The notes below the pieces were generated by a model that saw only the letters and a list, made by a program, of their open reading frames with translations, had not been told where the DNA came from and searched no databases. A stretch of 64,000 nt of DNA, from the NCBI RefSeq assembly GCF_001856665.1, contig NZ_CP017781.1:2744001-2808000 (forward strand), written 5' to 3'. Positions 41,992-51,415 of the stretch are shown here, piece by piece. How positions within the stretch are numbered: the first letter of the stretch is position 1; the number at the start of each line of letters is the position of its first letter. Source of the stretch: Rhodobacter xanthinilyticus (lineage in GTDB: Bacteria > Pseudomonadota > Alphaproteobacteria > Rhodobacterales > Rhodobacteraceae). The translations under genes were made by a program, and so were the position numbers.

Positions 41992-42593
41992 CAGTAAACC
42001 GTGACCGGCGTCCCGACAGGCACCTGATCGAAGAGCGCGATCACATGGTCGTTGACCATCCGCAAACAGCCGTTCGAGACCGCATGGCCGATCGAGCTCG
42101 GCTCGGTGGTGCCATGAATGCGGATCGCGGTGTCATGGCCGTTTTGATAGAGATACATCGCCCGCGCGCCGAGCGGGTTTTTCGGGCCGCCGGGCATGCC
42201 GGTCTCGGCGTAGCGGGCGTAATGCTCGGGGCTGCGCTGCACCATCTCGGGCGTGGGCTTCCAGCTCGGCCATTCGACCTTGCGCCCGACCACCGCCTGC
42301 CCGCGGAATTTCAGCTCGCCCCGGCCCACCGCCACGCCATAGCGCATCGCACGCCCCGGCGCGATGATGTGGTAAAGGAAGAACTTGTCCGAAACGATGA
42401 TGATCGAGCCCACCGGCAGTTCGGGGCGCACGCGCACCTCGGTCGGGTAATATTGCCGCGCGATCGGCCATTTCGGCGCTTCGGCGGGGGCGGAGGCGGT
42501 CTCGACCTCCGGCGCGGTGCTGGCAGCCTGAGCGCCCAGCGGCGCGGTCGCGCCGAGCGCGGCGAGCGTGGTCAGGAAATGGCGGCGGAACAT
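41991..42593 (-). CDS. L,D-transpeptidase (YkuD)
   Basis: The protein has 200 residues with a signal peptide at the start (RRHFLTTLAALGATAPLGAQA). The YkuD catalytic set is visible: IHGT with His160 and SNGCLRM with Cys176. It cross-links peptidoglycan 3-3 or attaches proteins to it, in the periplasm. It precedes mnmH on the same strand with a one-base TGATG overlap, so it is probably co-transcribed. Confidence 0.94.
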   Translation of the reverse strand: MFRRHFLTTLAALGATAPLGAQAASTAPEVETASAPAEAPKWPIARQYYPTEVRVRPELPVGSIIIVSDKFFLYHIIAPGRAMRYGVAVGRGELKFRGQAVVGRKVEWPSWKPTPEMVQRSPEHYARYAETGMPGGPKNPLGARAMYLYQNGHDTAIRIHGTTEPSSIGHAVSNGCLRMVNDHVIALFDQVPVGTPVTVY

Positions 42594-42666
42594 GGCTTTC
42601 TCCGATCTCTTTGGGGCAGGCTAACAGGCGCCTTTCTCCGGCTCAACTCCCAAGCAGGGCTCAGGG

Positions 42667-42723
42667 TTCACGAAAACGGGGGGGTTCACGAAAACGGGGG
42701 GGGATTCACGAAAACGGGCGGGG
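42667..42723. repeat. Three tandem copies of an 18-base unit
   Basis: TTCACGAAAACGGGGGGG starts at 42667, 42685 and 42705 (spacing 18 and 20). The unit boundaries are exact in the first 12 bases, then the G tract varies. It lies in the gap upstream of the L,D-transpeptidase and downstream of the DUF2892 gene. Confidence 0.9.
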
Positions 42724-42759
42724 AAGCCCCCGCCCGCGCCGTCCGCCGATGAGCGGAGA

Positions 42760-42969
42760 TTACTTCGCCTCGAAGGCGCAGCCGGTCTTGAAGCCGAGCT
42801 TGGCGAAGATCTTCGCCGCCGGGCAGAAGCCGGTGAAGGCCGATTGCAGCAGGTTCGCGCCGATGAACACGGTGAACCACATGAAATAGGGCGAGACGAG
42901 TTGGGTCAGGATCACGCTGATCAGGACCATGGCCCCGGCGAAAGCGAACATGATACGGTCGAGCGACAT
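42760..42969 (-). CDS. DUF2892 inner-membrane protein
   Basis: The protein has 69 residues from ATG 42969 after GGAGA. It has two hydrophobic segments (MFAFAGAMVLISVILTQLV and FTVFIGANLLQSAFTG) followed by CPAAKIFAKLGFKTGC, the DUF2892 C-terminal pattern found in YgaP-like rhodanese-associated membrane proteins. The longer frame upstream has no support. It is divergent from copA. Confidence 0.85.
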   Translation of the reverse strand: MSLDRIMFAFAGAMVLISVILTQLVSPYFMWFTVFIGANLLQSAFTGFCPAAKIFAKLGFKTGCAFEAK

Positions 42970-43062
42970 CGGGATCTCCGTCAGGGAAGGTTTCTGGGCT
43001 CTCAGGTAACATCCCCGGGGCATGTATTCAAGGTCTCGAATGTTTTGCGCCGCCCACCGACC

Positions 43063-43091
43063 TTGACCCCGCCCGCCCGGCGCGCCAAGTG
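43063..43091 (+). promoter_or_regulatory. Putative copA promoter
   Basis: TTGACC (43063-43068), a 17-base spacer and CAAGTG (43086-43091). The spacing is normal (17), not the stretched 19-20 bases of a CueR/MerR promoter, so metal control cannot be claimed from it. Confidence 0.35.
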
Positions 43092-43115
43092 GGAGAGGGA
43101 ACAAGGAGAGCCGCC

Positions 43116-45563
43116 ATGACCGAGCCGCTGTCGCACACCACCTTCATCATCGACGGCATGCATTGCGGCGCCTGCACCGGGCGGGTGGAGCGCGCGCTCG
43201 CCGCCGAGCCGGGGGTGGCCTCGGCCGCGGCGAACCTGATGGCGCGCTCGGCGCGGGTCGAATTTGCCGCGCCCGCCACCCCGGCGAGCCTCGCCGCCGC
43301 GCTGGCCAAGGCGGGCTACCCGGTCAACGAGGCGCAGGCGCGGCTCGATATCGAGGGGATGACCTGCGCGAGCTGCGCGGGCCGGGTCGAGCGCGCCCTC
43401 GCCGAGACCCCGGGCGTGATCTCCGCCGCCGTCAACCTCGCCACGCAAAGCGCCGCCGTCACCTATGCGCAAGGCGCCATCGCCCCCTCCGAGCTGGCCC
43501 GCACCGTCACCGACGCAGGCTACCCCGCCCGCGTGCAGACCGCCGACGCCCCCCCCGCCCCGGTCGCCGCCCGCCAGGCCGCCGAGGCGCGCGCGCTCAA
43601 ACGCGATGTGATCGTGGCGAGCCTGCTCACCGCGCCGGTGGTGTTCCTCGCCATGGTCAGCCACATGTATCACCCGCTCCACCACTGGCTCGCGCGGATG
43701 ATCGGCGAGGATGTGATGTGGTGGATCCAGTTCGTGCTGACCGCGCTCGTGCTCGCCTTCCCCGGGCGGCGCTTTCTGGCGCTCGGTATCCCCGCGCTCC
43801 TGCGCGGCGCGCCCGAGATGAACTCGCTCGTCGCGATGGGGGCGCTGGCGGCCTTTGGCTATTCGGCGGTGGTGATGCTCGCGCCGGGGCTCCTGCCGCC
43901 CAGCGCGCTCGAGATCTATTTCGAGGCCGCCGCCACCATCGTCACCCTGATCCTCGTCGGCCGCTGGCTCGAGGCGCGCGCCAAGGGCCGCGCCGGCGAG
44001 GCGATCTCGCGCCTCGTCGCGCTGCGCCCCGCCACCGCCCAGGTCCGCCGCCCCGCGGGGCTCGTCGAGCTGCCGGTCGAGGAACTCGCCCCCGGCGATA
44101 TCGTCGAAATCGCCCCCGGCGCGCGGATCGCGGTCGATGGCGAGCTGATCGAGGGCCATGGCTGGGTCGATGAAAGCATGCTCACCGGCGAGCCCGCCCC
44201 GGTCGAGAAAACCCCGGGCATGAAGGTCACCGGCGGCACCGTGAACGGCCCCGCCGCGCTCGCCTTCCGCGTCACCGCGACCGGCACCGATACCGTTCTG
44301 GCGCGGATCATCGCGCTCGTCGAAGAGGCGCAGGGCCAGAAACTCCCCGTTCAGGCGCTCGTCGACAAGGTCACCCGCATCTTCGTGCCCGCGGTGATGG
44401 GGCTCTCGGCGCTGACCTTCGTTCTGTGGCTGGCCGCGGGCCAGGGCCTCACCCACGCCCTCGTCGCCGCGATCTCGGTGATGATCATCGCCTGCCCCTG
44501 CGCGATGGGGCTCGCCACCCCCGTCTCGATCCTCGTCGGCACCGGCCGCGGCGCCGAACTCGGGCTCCTCTTCCGGCGCGGAGATGCGCTCCAACGCCTC
44601 GCCGAGGCCCGGATCGTCGCCTTCGACAAGACCGGCACCCTGACCGAGGGCCGCCCCGCGCTGACCGATCTCTTCCCCGCCGCACCCGATTTCACCCCCG
44701 AGCAGATCCTCGCCATCGCCGCGGGCGCCGAGGCGCGCTCCGAGCATCCCCTCGCCCATGCGGTGCTGGCCGAAGCCGCCGCCCGCGGCGTCGCCCCCGC
44801 ACGCGCCCGCGCGGTCAAGGCGCTGCCCGGGCGCGGGCTCAGCGCGCAGGTCGAGGGCCATGAGATCCTCCTCGGCAATGCCCGCGCGCTCGCCGAGGCC
44901 GGGGTGGATTGCACCTTCCTCGCGCCGGTGGCCGAGGCGCTTGCGCGCGAGGGCAAGACGCCGCTCTGGCTGGCGCAGGATGGCCGCCTCGCGGCGCTGA
45001 TGGCGGTCTCCGACCCGCTCAAGAAACACGCCCATGATGCCGTCGCCGCGCTGCAATATGACGGCGTCGAGGTCGCGCTGATCTCGGGCGACATGAAGGC
45101 CACCGCCGAAAGCGTCGGCCGCACGCTCGGCATCTTGCGCGTGGTGTCCGAGGTTTTGCCCGAGGGCAAGGTCGCCGCCGTCAAGGATCTGCGCGAACGC
45201 GCTGTCACCGCTTTCGTCGGCGATGGCATCAATGACGCCCCTGCCCTCGCCGCCGCCGATATCGGCATCGCGATCGGCACCGGCACCGATGTCGCCATCG
45301 AAGCGGCCGATGTCGTGCTGATGCAGGGCGACCCGCAGGGCGTCGCCCGCGCACTCGCCCTTTCCCGCGCAACCATGCGCAATATCAAGCAAAATCTCTT
45401 CTGGGCCTTCGCCTATAACACCGCCCTGATCCCGGTCGCGATGGGCGTTCTGCGCCCCTTCGGCGGGCCCGGCCTCTCGCCGATGCTGGCCGCGGGCGCG
45501 ATGGCCTTCTCCTCGGTTTTCGTGGTCACGAACGCGCTCCGGCTGCGCCGCGCGGGCCGCTAA
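43116..45563 (+). CDS. copA: Copper-exporting P1B-type ATPase
   Basis: The protein has 815 residues from ATG 43116 after AAGGAG. Two N-terminal metal-binding domains (GMHCGACTGR and GMTCASCAGR) precede eight membrane helices. The transmembrane copper site is IACPCAMGLATP. The phosphorylated aspartate is in DKTGTLTEGRP (residue 504), with SEHPLAH and GDGINDAPALAAADIG. It pumps Cu(I) out of the cytosol. The gene stands alone. Confidence 0.97.
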   Translation: MTEPLSHTTFIIDGMHCGACTGRVERALAAEPGVASAAANLMARSARVEFAAPATPASLAAALAKAGYPVNEAQARLDIEGMTCASCAGRVERALAETPGVISAAVNLATQSAAVTYAQGAIAPSELARTVTDAGYPARVQTADAPPAPVAARQAAEARALKRDVIVASLLTAPVVFLAMVSHMYHPLHHWLARMIGEDVMWWIQFVLTALVLAFPGRRFLALGIPALLRGAPEMNSLVAMGALAAFGYSAVVMLAPGLLPPSALEIYFEAAATIVTLILVGRWLEARAKGRAGEAISRLVALRPATAQVRRPAGLVELPVEELAPGDIVEIAPGARIAVDGELIEGHGWVDESMLTGEPAPVEKTPGMKVTGGTVNGPAALAFRVTATGTDTVLARIIALVEEAQGQKLPVQALVDKVTRIFVPAVMGLSALTFVLWLAAGQGLTHALVAAISVMIIACPCAMGLATPVSILVGTGRGAELGLLFRRGDALQRLAEARIVAFDKTGTLTEGRPALTDLFPAAPDFTPEQILAIAAGAEARSEHPLAHAVLAEAAARGVAPARARAVKALPGRGLSAQVEGHEILLGNARALAEAGVDCTFLAPVAEALAREGKTPLWLAQDGRLAALMAVSDPLKKHAHDAVAALQYDGVEVALISGDMKATAESVGRTLGILRVVSEVLPEGKVAAVKDLRERAVTAFVGDGINDAPALAAADIGIAIGTGTDVAIEAADVVLMQGDPQGVARALALSRATMRNIKQNLFWAFAYNTALIPVAMGVLRPFGGPGLSPMLAAGAMAFSSVFVVTNALRLRRAGR

Positions 45564-45677
45564 GGCGCCCGCCTGCGCCCGCCCCGTCGGCAAAGCTCCG
45601 CCGATCGTGGTAAAATTTCCTTCCCAGACAGGGGTTTTCGGCGCATTTCTCTTGAAGCAAAGAGATTTGAGGCCTTC

Positions 45678-46142
45678 ATGCAGCTCTCCCGCCGCGCCGT
45701 GATCCTGTCCGCGCTCGCCCTCTCCGCCTGTGGCGGCGGCCCGCGCGAATCCTCGAAGAACGTGCCCACCGAGATGCGCCCCGGCGAAACGCCCGAGATG
45801 CGCGCCCTGATCGACCGCTACGCCGATCACTACGAAGTGCCCCGCGCGCTCGTCCACCGCGTCGTGCGGCGCGAAAGCAGCTACAACCCCACCGCCCGCA
45901 ACGGCCAGTATTACGGCCTGATGCAGATCTCGCCGCAGACCGCCCGCGGCATGGGCTTCCGCGGCGAACCGGGGGAACTCCTGCGCGCCGAAACCAACCT
46001 CAAATATGCGGTCAAATACCTGCGCGGCGCCTGGCTGTGCGCCGATGGCTCGCATGACCGCGCGGTGATGTGGTATTCGAAGGGCTATTATTACGAAGCC
46101 AAACGCCGCGGCATCCTGCGCGAAACCGGCCTCAAAAGCTGA
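45678..46142 (+). CDS. Lytic transglycosylase lipoprotein
   Basis: The protein has 154 residues with a lipoprotein signal ending at Cys18 (LSALALSACGGG). The SLT domain follows: the catalytic glutamate is in VHRVVRRESSYNPTARNGQY, and YGLMQISPQTARGMGF is a family signature. It cleaves peptidoglycan glycan strands. Repeat A3 lies after the stop, before the convergent ybbP-like gene. Confidence 0.92.
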   Translation: MQLSRRAVILSALALSACGGGPRESSKNVPTEMRPGETPEMRALIDRYADHYEVPRALVHRVVRRESSYNPTARNGQYYGLMQISPQTARGMGFRGEPGELLRAETNLKYAVKYLRGAWLCADGSHDRAVMWYSKGYYYEAKRRGILRETGLKS

Positions 46143-46174
46143 TCCCGGCGCGGCGCCCAGGCCGTCTGTTGCTT

Positions 46175-46250
46175 GCGTATTTTTGCCAAGAAGAAACGGC
46201 AGGGGCTCGCAAACTCCCCCGTTTCTTCTTGGTCCAAATACGCAAATTCC
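46175..46250. repeat. Palindromic repeat family A, copy 3
   Basis: The left arm contains GCGTATTTTTGCCAAGAAGA (46175-46194) and the right arm TTTCTTCTTGGTCCAAATAC (46222-46241), with AAATTCC at the end as in copies 2 and 4. It lies between convergent genes and could end both transcripts. Confidence 0.87.
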
Positions 46251-46256
46251 GCTGCC

Positions 46257-48764
46257 TCACTCCGGCGCGCGCAAGACCTGTGCGGGGCGGGCACCAAGCG
46301 CGCCGCGCGCAAAGATCAGGTTCGCCGCCAGAACCGCGACGACGCCCCCCGCGACGATGGCGATCGCGCTGGCCGGCGCGAAGCGGAACTCCGCCCCCAT
46401 CACCAGATCGACCACCGCCCAGCCCGCGAGCCCGCCAAAGCCGATCGCGACGACGCCCGCCGCCGCCCCCATCAGCGCGGCCCGCAGCGCAAAGGCCCCG
46501 AGGATCATCCCCCGCGTCGCGCCGAGCGTCTTGAGCAGTGCAGCCTCGCGCGCCCGCGCCGCCTCGCCCGAGGCCGCCGCCCCGATCAGGACCACAAAGC
46601 CCGTCACCAGCGTCACCCCGGCCGCCATCAAGGTCGCCCGCGCAATCGCGCCGAGCGCCTCGCTGACCCGCCCGATCGTCTCGCGCACGCCGATCGCGGT
46701 CACGTTGGGGAACTCTTGCGCCAGCGCGCGCATGATCCCCGCCTCGGCCGCGGGCGGCGCATAGATCGTGGCGAGCGCCGAATGCGGCGCCGCCGAGAGC
46801 GCGGCGGGGTTGAAGGTCAGCACGAACCCGATCCCCATCGTCGCGAAATCCACCGCCCGGAACGAGGCGATCTCGGCCTCGATATCGCGCCCGAGGATAT
46901 TCACCGTCAGCCGGTCCCCGAGCTTCAGCCCGAGCTCGCCGGCCTCCTTCGCCGCCACCGAAACGAGCGGCGGGCCCGCATAATCGGGCGCCCACCATGC
47001 CCCCTCGGTCAGCGCCTCGCGCGGCGCCTCGGCATAGGTCACGCCCCGGTCGCCGCGCAGCACCCAATGATCCCCCGCCACCTCGCGCGCCGGGCGGCCG
47101 TTGATCTCGGTGATCACCCCGCGCAGCATCGGCGCGGTCTCGACCTTGGTCACATCGGGCATGCCGGTCAGCCGGTCGCGGAAGGCCGCGAGCTGATCGG
47201 GTTGGATATCGATGGCGAAAAACGCCGGCGCCGTCTTCGGCAGATCGCGCGCGATCGCCCCGCGCAGGCCCGCATCGACCTGCCCCACCGCCGCCAGAAC
47301 CGAGAGCCCGAGCCCGAGCGACACGATCACCGCCCCCGCCTCGGAGCGCGGCGCGCCCATCGCGGCAAGGGCGGTGCGCCAGATCGGGCGCCCGCGCGCC
47401 GCCGCCCCGGCCCGCCGCGCGAGCCACCGCACCCCGCGCGCGACGAGCGCGAGCACCAAAAGCGCCCCCGTCACCGCCGCAAAGGCCGCGAGCGTCAGCC
47501 CCTTCAGCCCCGAAAACATCACCGCGGCCGCCAGCAGAACCGCGCCCAGCGCCCCGATCACCACCAGCGCCCGCAGCGGCGGCACCCGCCGCGCCCGCCC
47601 GCTCGCCCGGTAGAGCAGCGCCGCGCGCATCTCGCTCATCCGCGCGAGCGGCCAGAGCGCGAAAATCGCCGCGATCAGCGCCCCGTAAAGCGCCGCCTCC
47701 GCCAAGGGCCGCGCGCTGAGCGCGATCTCGACCTTGAAGGGCAGCGCCGCCGCGATCGGCCCGGAGGCCGCCCAAACCGCCCCCGCGCCCAAGGTCACGC
47801 CGCCCGCGAGCCCCAGCGCGGTCAGCACCGCGAGCTGGATCAGGAAGGCGCCGCGGATCACCGCCCCGCTCGCGCCAAGCGCGCGCAGCGTCGCGACCGT
47901 CGCCGCCTTGCGCTCGAGCCAGCCCGCCACCGTCGCCGAGATCCCCACCCCGCCGACCGCGAGCCCCGCGAGCCCGACAAGCACGAGGAAACTGCCCAGC
48001 CGGTCGGTGAAGCGCTCGGCCGCCGGGCTCGCGCGGCGGCTATCCGCCCAGCGCATCCCCGCGCCCTCGAACCGCGCCACGGCGGCGGCTTTTTCTGCAG
48101 CAAGATCCGTGCCTTGCGGGAAGGCCACGCGATATTCCGTCTCATAAAGCGCGCCGGGCGCCAGAAGCGCCGTGCCGCGCAGCGCGTCGAGCGAGACGAT
48201 CGAGCGCGGCCCGAAGGCCATGCCGGTGCCCAGCGAATCGGGCTCGCGCAGGAGCCGCGCCATCAGCACGAAGTCGATCCCCCCGAGCGTGAACCGATCG
48301 CCCGGCGCAAGGCCCAGCCGATCGGCCAGAAGCGGGTCGAGAAACGCGCCCGGCAGCCCCCCCACCCCCGCCAGCGCGCCCGGCCCGACCGGCGGGTCAA
48401 GCTCGAGCGCCCCGATCAGCGGATAGGCATCATCGACCGCCTTGAGCTGGGTCAGCGCGCGATCGTCCCCCGACCCCGCCATCGAGCGCAGGCTCACCAC
48501 CTCGGAGACCGCGCCCGCCCGCCCCTCGATCCAGGCGCGCTCCTCAGCGCTCGCCGCGCGATAGGTGAACTCGAGCCGCGCATCGCCGCCCAGAAGCTCC
48601 GCCCCCTGATCGGCCAGCCCCGACCGGATCGCCTCGCGCACGAGCCCCACCGCCGCAATCGCCGCCACGCCGAGCACAAGGCACGCCAGAAACACCCGAA
48701 ACCCGCGCACCCCGCCGCGCAGCTCGCGCCGCGCGATGGTGGCCGCGACCGCAAGCCCGCTCAT
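46257..48764 (-). CDS. YbbP-like ABC transporter permease
   Basis: The protein has 835 residues. It has about ten membrane helices with two FtsX domains separated by large periplasmic parts (one contains RPAREVAGDHWVLRGDRGVT). This is the YbbP/LolCE-like permease class, here probably exporting a lipophilic or cell-wall substrate. It overlaps the ATPase gene as ATGA, so the two are a coupled ABC pair. The next gene upstream is a divergent arylesterase, an order also seen in E. coli. Confidence 0.92.
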   Translation of the reverse strand: MSGLAVAATIARRELRGGVRGFRVFLACLVLGVAAIAAVGLVREAIRSGLADQGAELLGGDARLEFTYRAASAEERAWIEGRAGAVSEVVSLRSMAGSGDDRALTQLKAVDDAYPLIGALELDPPVGPGALAGVGGLPGAFLDPLLADRLGLAPGDRFTLGGIDFVLMARLLREPDSLGTGMAFGPRSIVSLDALRGTALLAPGALYETEYRVAFPQGTDLAAEKAAAVARFEGAGMRWADSRRASPAAERFTDRLGSFLVLVGLAGLAVGGVGISATVAGWLERKAATVATLRALGASGAVIRGAFLIQLAVLTALGLAGGVTLGAGAVWAASGPIAAALPFKVEIALSARPLAEAALYGALIAAIFALWPLARMSEMRAALLYRASGRARRVPPLRALVVIGALGAVLLAAAVMFSGLKGLTLAAFAAVTGALLVLALVARGVRWLARRAGAAARGRPIWRTALAAMGAPRSEAGAVIVSLGLGLSVLAAVGQVDAGLRGAIARDLPKTAPAFFAIDIQPDQLAAFRDRLTGMPDVTKVETAPMLRGVITEINGRPAREVAGDHWVLRGDRGVTYAEAPREALTEGAWWAPDYAGPPLVSVAAKEAGELGLKLGDRLTVNILGRDIEAEIASFRAVDFATMGIGFVLTFNPAALSAAPHSALATIYAPPAAEAGIMRALAQEFPNVTAIGVRETIGRVSEALGAIARATLMAAGVTLVTGFVVLIGAAASGEAARAREAALLKTLGATRGMILGAFALRAALMGAAAGVVAIGFGGLAGWAVVDLVMGAEFRFAPASAIAIVAGGVVAVLAANLIFARGALGARPAQVLRAPE

Positions 48765-49444
48765 GCCACCGCCTCGCCCACGAGCTGCCCATCGGCGAGC
48801 CGCACCACCCGCCCACAGCGCGCCGCAAGCTCGGGCGCATGGGTGACCATGATCAAGGTCGCGCCATAAGCCTCCTGCAGCCCGAAGATCAGATCCATCA
48901 CCGCCGCGCCATTCGCGGCATCCAGATTGCCCGTCGGCTCATCGGCCAAGAGGATCGCCGGCCGCGGCGCGAGCGCGCGCGCCAGCGCCACGCGCTGCTG
49001 CTCGCCCCCCGACATTTCCGCCGGATAATGCCCCCGCCGATGCCCGAGCCCGACCGCCGCAAGCTCCGCCTCGGCGCGCGCAAAGGCATCCGCCGCCCCC
49101 GCGATCTCGAGCGGCAGCGCGACATTCTCGAGCGCGGTCATCGTCGGAATCAGGTGGAAAGACTGAAACACCACCCCCATATTAGCCCGGCGGAAGCGCG
49201 CCAGCTCATCCTCGCCCATCGCGGTCAGGTCATGGCCGAGCGCCGCGATCTGCCCGCCCGTGGCGCGCTCGAGCCCGCCCATCAGCATCAGGAGAGACGA
49301 TTTGCCCGACCCCGAAGGCCCCGTCAGCCCGAGACTTTCCCCCCGCGCGACCGACAGCGTGATGCCGCGCAGGATTTCCACGGGGCCGGCATTGCCATCG
49401 AGCGTGAGCCGCGCCGCGTTGAGGGTCATGATCGGGTCGGTCAT
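48761..49444 (-). CDS. YbbA-like ABC transporter ATPase
   Basis: The protein has 227 residues from ATG 49444; MTLN five codons later is an alternative. Walker A is [16 protein letters not shown], the signature is [16 protein letters not shown], and Walker B follows as [10 protein letters not shown]. It drives the partner permease by the ATGA overlap. Its start codon overlaps the start of the divergent arylesterase. Confidence 0.93.
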   Translation of the reverse strand: MTDPIMTLNAARLTLDGNAGPVEILRGITLSVARGESLGLTGPSGSGKSSLLMLMGGLERATGGQIAALGHDLTAMGEDELARFRRANMGVVFQSFHLIPTMTALENVALPLEIAGAADAFARAEAELAAVGLGHRRGHYPAEMSGGEQQRVALARALAPRPAILLADEPTGNLDAANGAAVMDLIFGLQEAYGATLIMVTHAPELAARCGRVVRLADGQLVGEAVA

Positions 49445-50141
49445 CAAGGGGCTCCTTCGTCTCGCTTCCCTCCGATATGGGGCGCGCGGGGCCGGGCTCA
49501 ACCGTCTGGCGGGGCTCTTTTTCGTGATATTTGCGGCCTTTGGCGCGCCGACGCTCGCCGCGCCGGTCACCGTGCTCGCGCTCGGCGACAGCCTGACCCA
49601 GGGCTATGGCCTGCCGCCCGAGGACGGGCTCGTGCCGCAGCTCGGGCGCTGGCTCGCCGCCCATGGCACCGAGGCCGAGCTGATCAACGCGGGCGTTTCG
49701 GGCGATACGACCGCGGGCGGGCGGGCGCGGGTCGAGTGGTCGCTCACCCCCGAGGTCGGCGCGGTGATCGTGGCGCTCGGCGGCAATGACCTGTTGCGCG
49801 GGCTCGCCCCCGAAGAGGCGCGCGCCAATCTCGATGCGATCCTGACCACGGTGGGCGCGCGCGGGCTGCCGGTTCTGCTTGTCGGGCTGAAGGCGCCGGG
49901 CAATTACGGCGCCGCGTATCAGGCCGATTTCGACGCGATCTGGCCTGATCTGGCGGCCAAACACGGCGCGCTCCTGCTGCCCGATCTGCTCGCGCCGATC
50001 GCCGCGCTGCCGCCCGAAACCCGCGCCGCCGAAGGGCTGATGCAGGGCGACAATATCCACCCCTCGGCGAAGGGCGTCGCGATGGTCGTCGAGGCGCTCG
50101 GGCCCAAAGTGCAGGAGCTCGTCGCGAAAGCCGCGCCCTAA
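49428..50141 (+). CDS. tesA: Arylesterase/lysophospholipase (GDSL family, TesA-like)
   Basis: The protein has 237 residues from the ATG at 49428, which overlaps the divergent ABC ATPase start by 17 bases. An alternative start is a GTG near 49527. A signal-like segment (GLNRLAGLFFVIFAAFGAPT) leads into the catalytic ALGDSLTQGYG serine block, the GGND block and the DNIHPSAKG block with Asp and His. It hydrolyses esters in the periplasm. It overlaps the end of the convergent MFS gene by four bases. Confidence 0.87.
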   Translation: MIGSVIKGLLRLASLRYGARGAGLNRLAGLFFVIFAAFGAPTLAAPVTVLALGDSLTQGYGLPPEDGLVPQLGRWLAAHGTEAELINAGVSGDTTAGGRARVEWSLTPEVGAVIVALGGNDLLRGLAPEEARANLDAILTTVGARGLPVLLVGLKAPGNYGAAYQADFDAIWPDLAAKHGALLLPDLLAPIAALPPETRAAEGLMQGDNIHPSAKGVAMVVEALGPKVQELVAKAAP

Positions 50142-51346
50142 CGCGCCCCCCGCCGGTCGAGCGCCCAGAGCGCCCCGGCGCCCACAAGCCCGAGCCCCGC
50201 GCCGAGCCCCGCCGCGAGCCCATAGCCGCCAAGCCCGGTGCCGACCGCGAAGACGGCGGCGCAAATCGCATCGCCCGCGAGCTTTTGCAGCGCCATCAGC
50301 GAGGCCCCCGCCCCGGGCCGCGCCGCTAGGAGCTCCTGCAGGTAAGCCATCGGCTGGGTCAGCACCACCGCGCCCCCCGCCGCCCCCGCCAGCGTCAGCC
50401 CCCAGACCCAGCGCGTCTCGGCCAGAAGCGGGATCCCGGCGAGATGCACCGCATAAAGCCCCATGCCGATCCAGATCAGCGCGGTCTGCGACACCCGCCC
50501 GAGCACCCGCGGCAGCGCCAGCATGAAGGGCACCTCGAGCCCCGCCACGATCCCCGCATAAAGCGCGGTATCGGCCGCCCCCCGCCCCGGGATCGCGGCA
50601 AAGACCAGCCCCACGACCACGAGATAGAGCGTCACCGCGCCATGCACCGTGCCCAGCGCCAAAACCCGCACGAGCACCCGCCCCTCGGCCATCTCCCGCA
50701 GGCTCTGCGCGAAGCTGAGCCCCGAGGGCGGGTCGGGCCAGCGCGTCGCGCCGTCCTTCGGCCAGAACCGCCACACGAGGCCCAACAGCACCCCGCCAAA
50801 GATCAGCGTCACCGGGTAAAGCACCAAAAGCGGCGCCCCCGCGTCGAATACCACCGCCCAGATCGGCAAGACCACCACCCAGGGCAGCGCGAACGCCGCC
50901 CGCAGCGTGGCGAGAATCGCCGGGCGCTCCGCCTCGGGGTGCAGGCTCGCCGCGAGCCGCGCCAGCGCGAAGAATTGCCCAAAGAGCGAGCCCGAAAGCG
51001 GCAAGATCAGCGCATGGGCCACGACAAAGACCAAAGGCCCCGGCGCCAGAACCATCAGCGCCGTGCCGGTGAGCAAGAAGCCCCCCGAAGCCAGCGCGAT
51101 CACCCGCCGGTTCGCGCGCTGATCGGCGAGGATGCCAAAGCCCACCGAGGCCGCCACCGAGACCCCGGAGGCCACAATCAGCAGCGCCGAATAGGCCCCG
51201 TCGCTGAGGTGAAAAAGCGTGACCGCCAGCGCCGAGACATAGGGCGCAATCGTCGCCGCATGGGCACCAAAGAGCACCAAAAGCGCCCCGGCAAGGAGCA
51301 ACACCGGGTCGCGGATGATCGGGCGCAGGGACGCGGGCAATGGCAT
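50138..51346 (-). CDS. MFS transporter
   Basis: The protein has 402 residues from ATG 51346, eight bases after GAGG; an in-frame GTG 12 bases earlier is less likely. It has about twelve membrane helices, with typical MFS motif A (GFGILADQRANRRVIALASG) after helix 2. The layout suggests a small-molecule or sugar exporter, but no substrate is certain. Confidence 0.86.
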   Translation of the reverse strand: MPLPASLRPIIRDPVLLLAGALLVLFGAHAATIAPYVSALAVTLFHLSDGAYSALLIVASGVSVAASVGFGILADQRANRRVIALASGGFLLTGTALMVLAPGPLVFVVAHALILPLSGSLFGQFFALARLAASLHPEAERPAILATLRAAFALPWVVVLPIWAVVFDAGAPLLVLYPVTLIFGGVLLGLVWRFWPKDGATRWPDPPSGLSFAQSLREMAEGRVLVRVLALGTVHGAVTLYLVVVGLVFAAIPGRGAADTALYAGIVAGLEVPFMLALPRVLGRVSQTALIWIGMGLYAVHLAGIPLLAETRWVWGLTLAGAAGGAVVLTQPMAYLQELLAARPGAGASLMALQKLAGDAICAAVFAVGTGLGGYGLAAGLGAGLGLVGAGALWALDRRGAR

Positions 51347-51415
51347 GGGAAACCTCACGCCCCCTGATGCGCCGCCCCGCGCGCCGATGCAAGCCCGCCC
51401 CGCGCGGGGCCCCGG

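Noticed and set aside
42667-42723. CRISPR array
   Set aside because: The three direct copies abut without spacers and no cas gene is near.
43063-43091. CueR/MerR-type copper operator before copA
   Set aside because: The spacer is 17, not 19-20 bases, and there is no clear dyad centred between the hexamers.
46173-48869. 898-codon plus-strand frame opposite the ABC permease
   Set aside because: Arg/Pro/His-rich composition typical of antisense frames in GC-rich DNA; the minus-strand frame encodes a clear FtsX-type permease.
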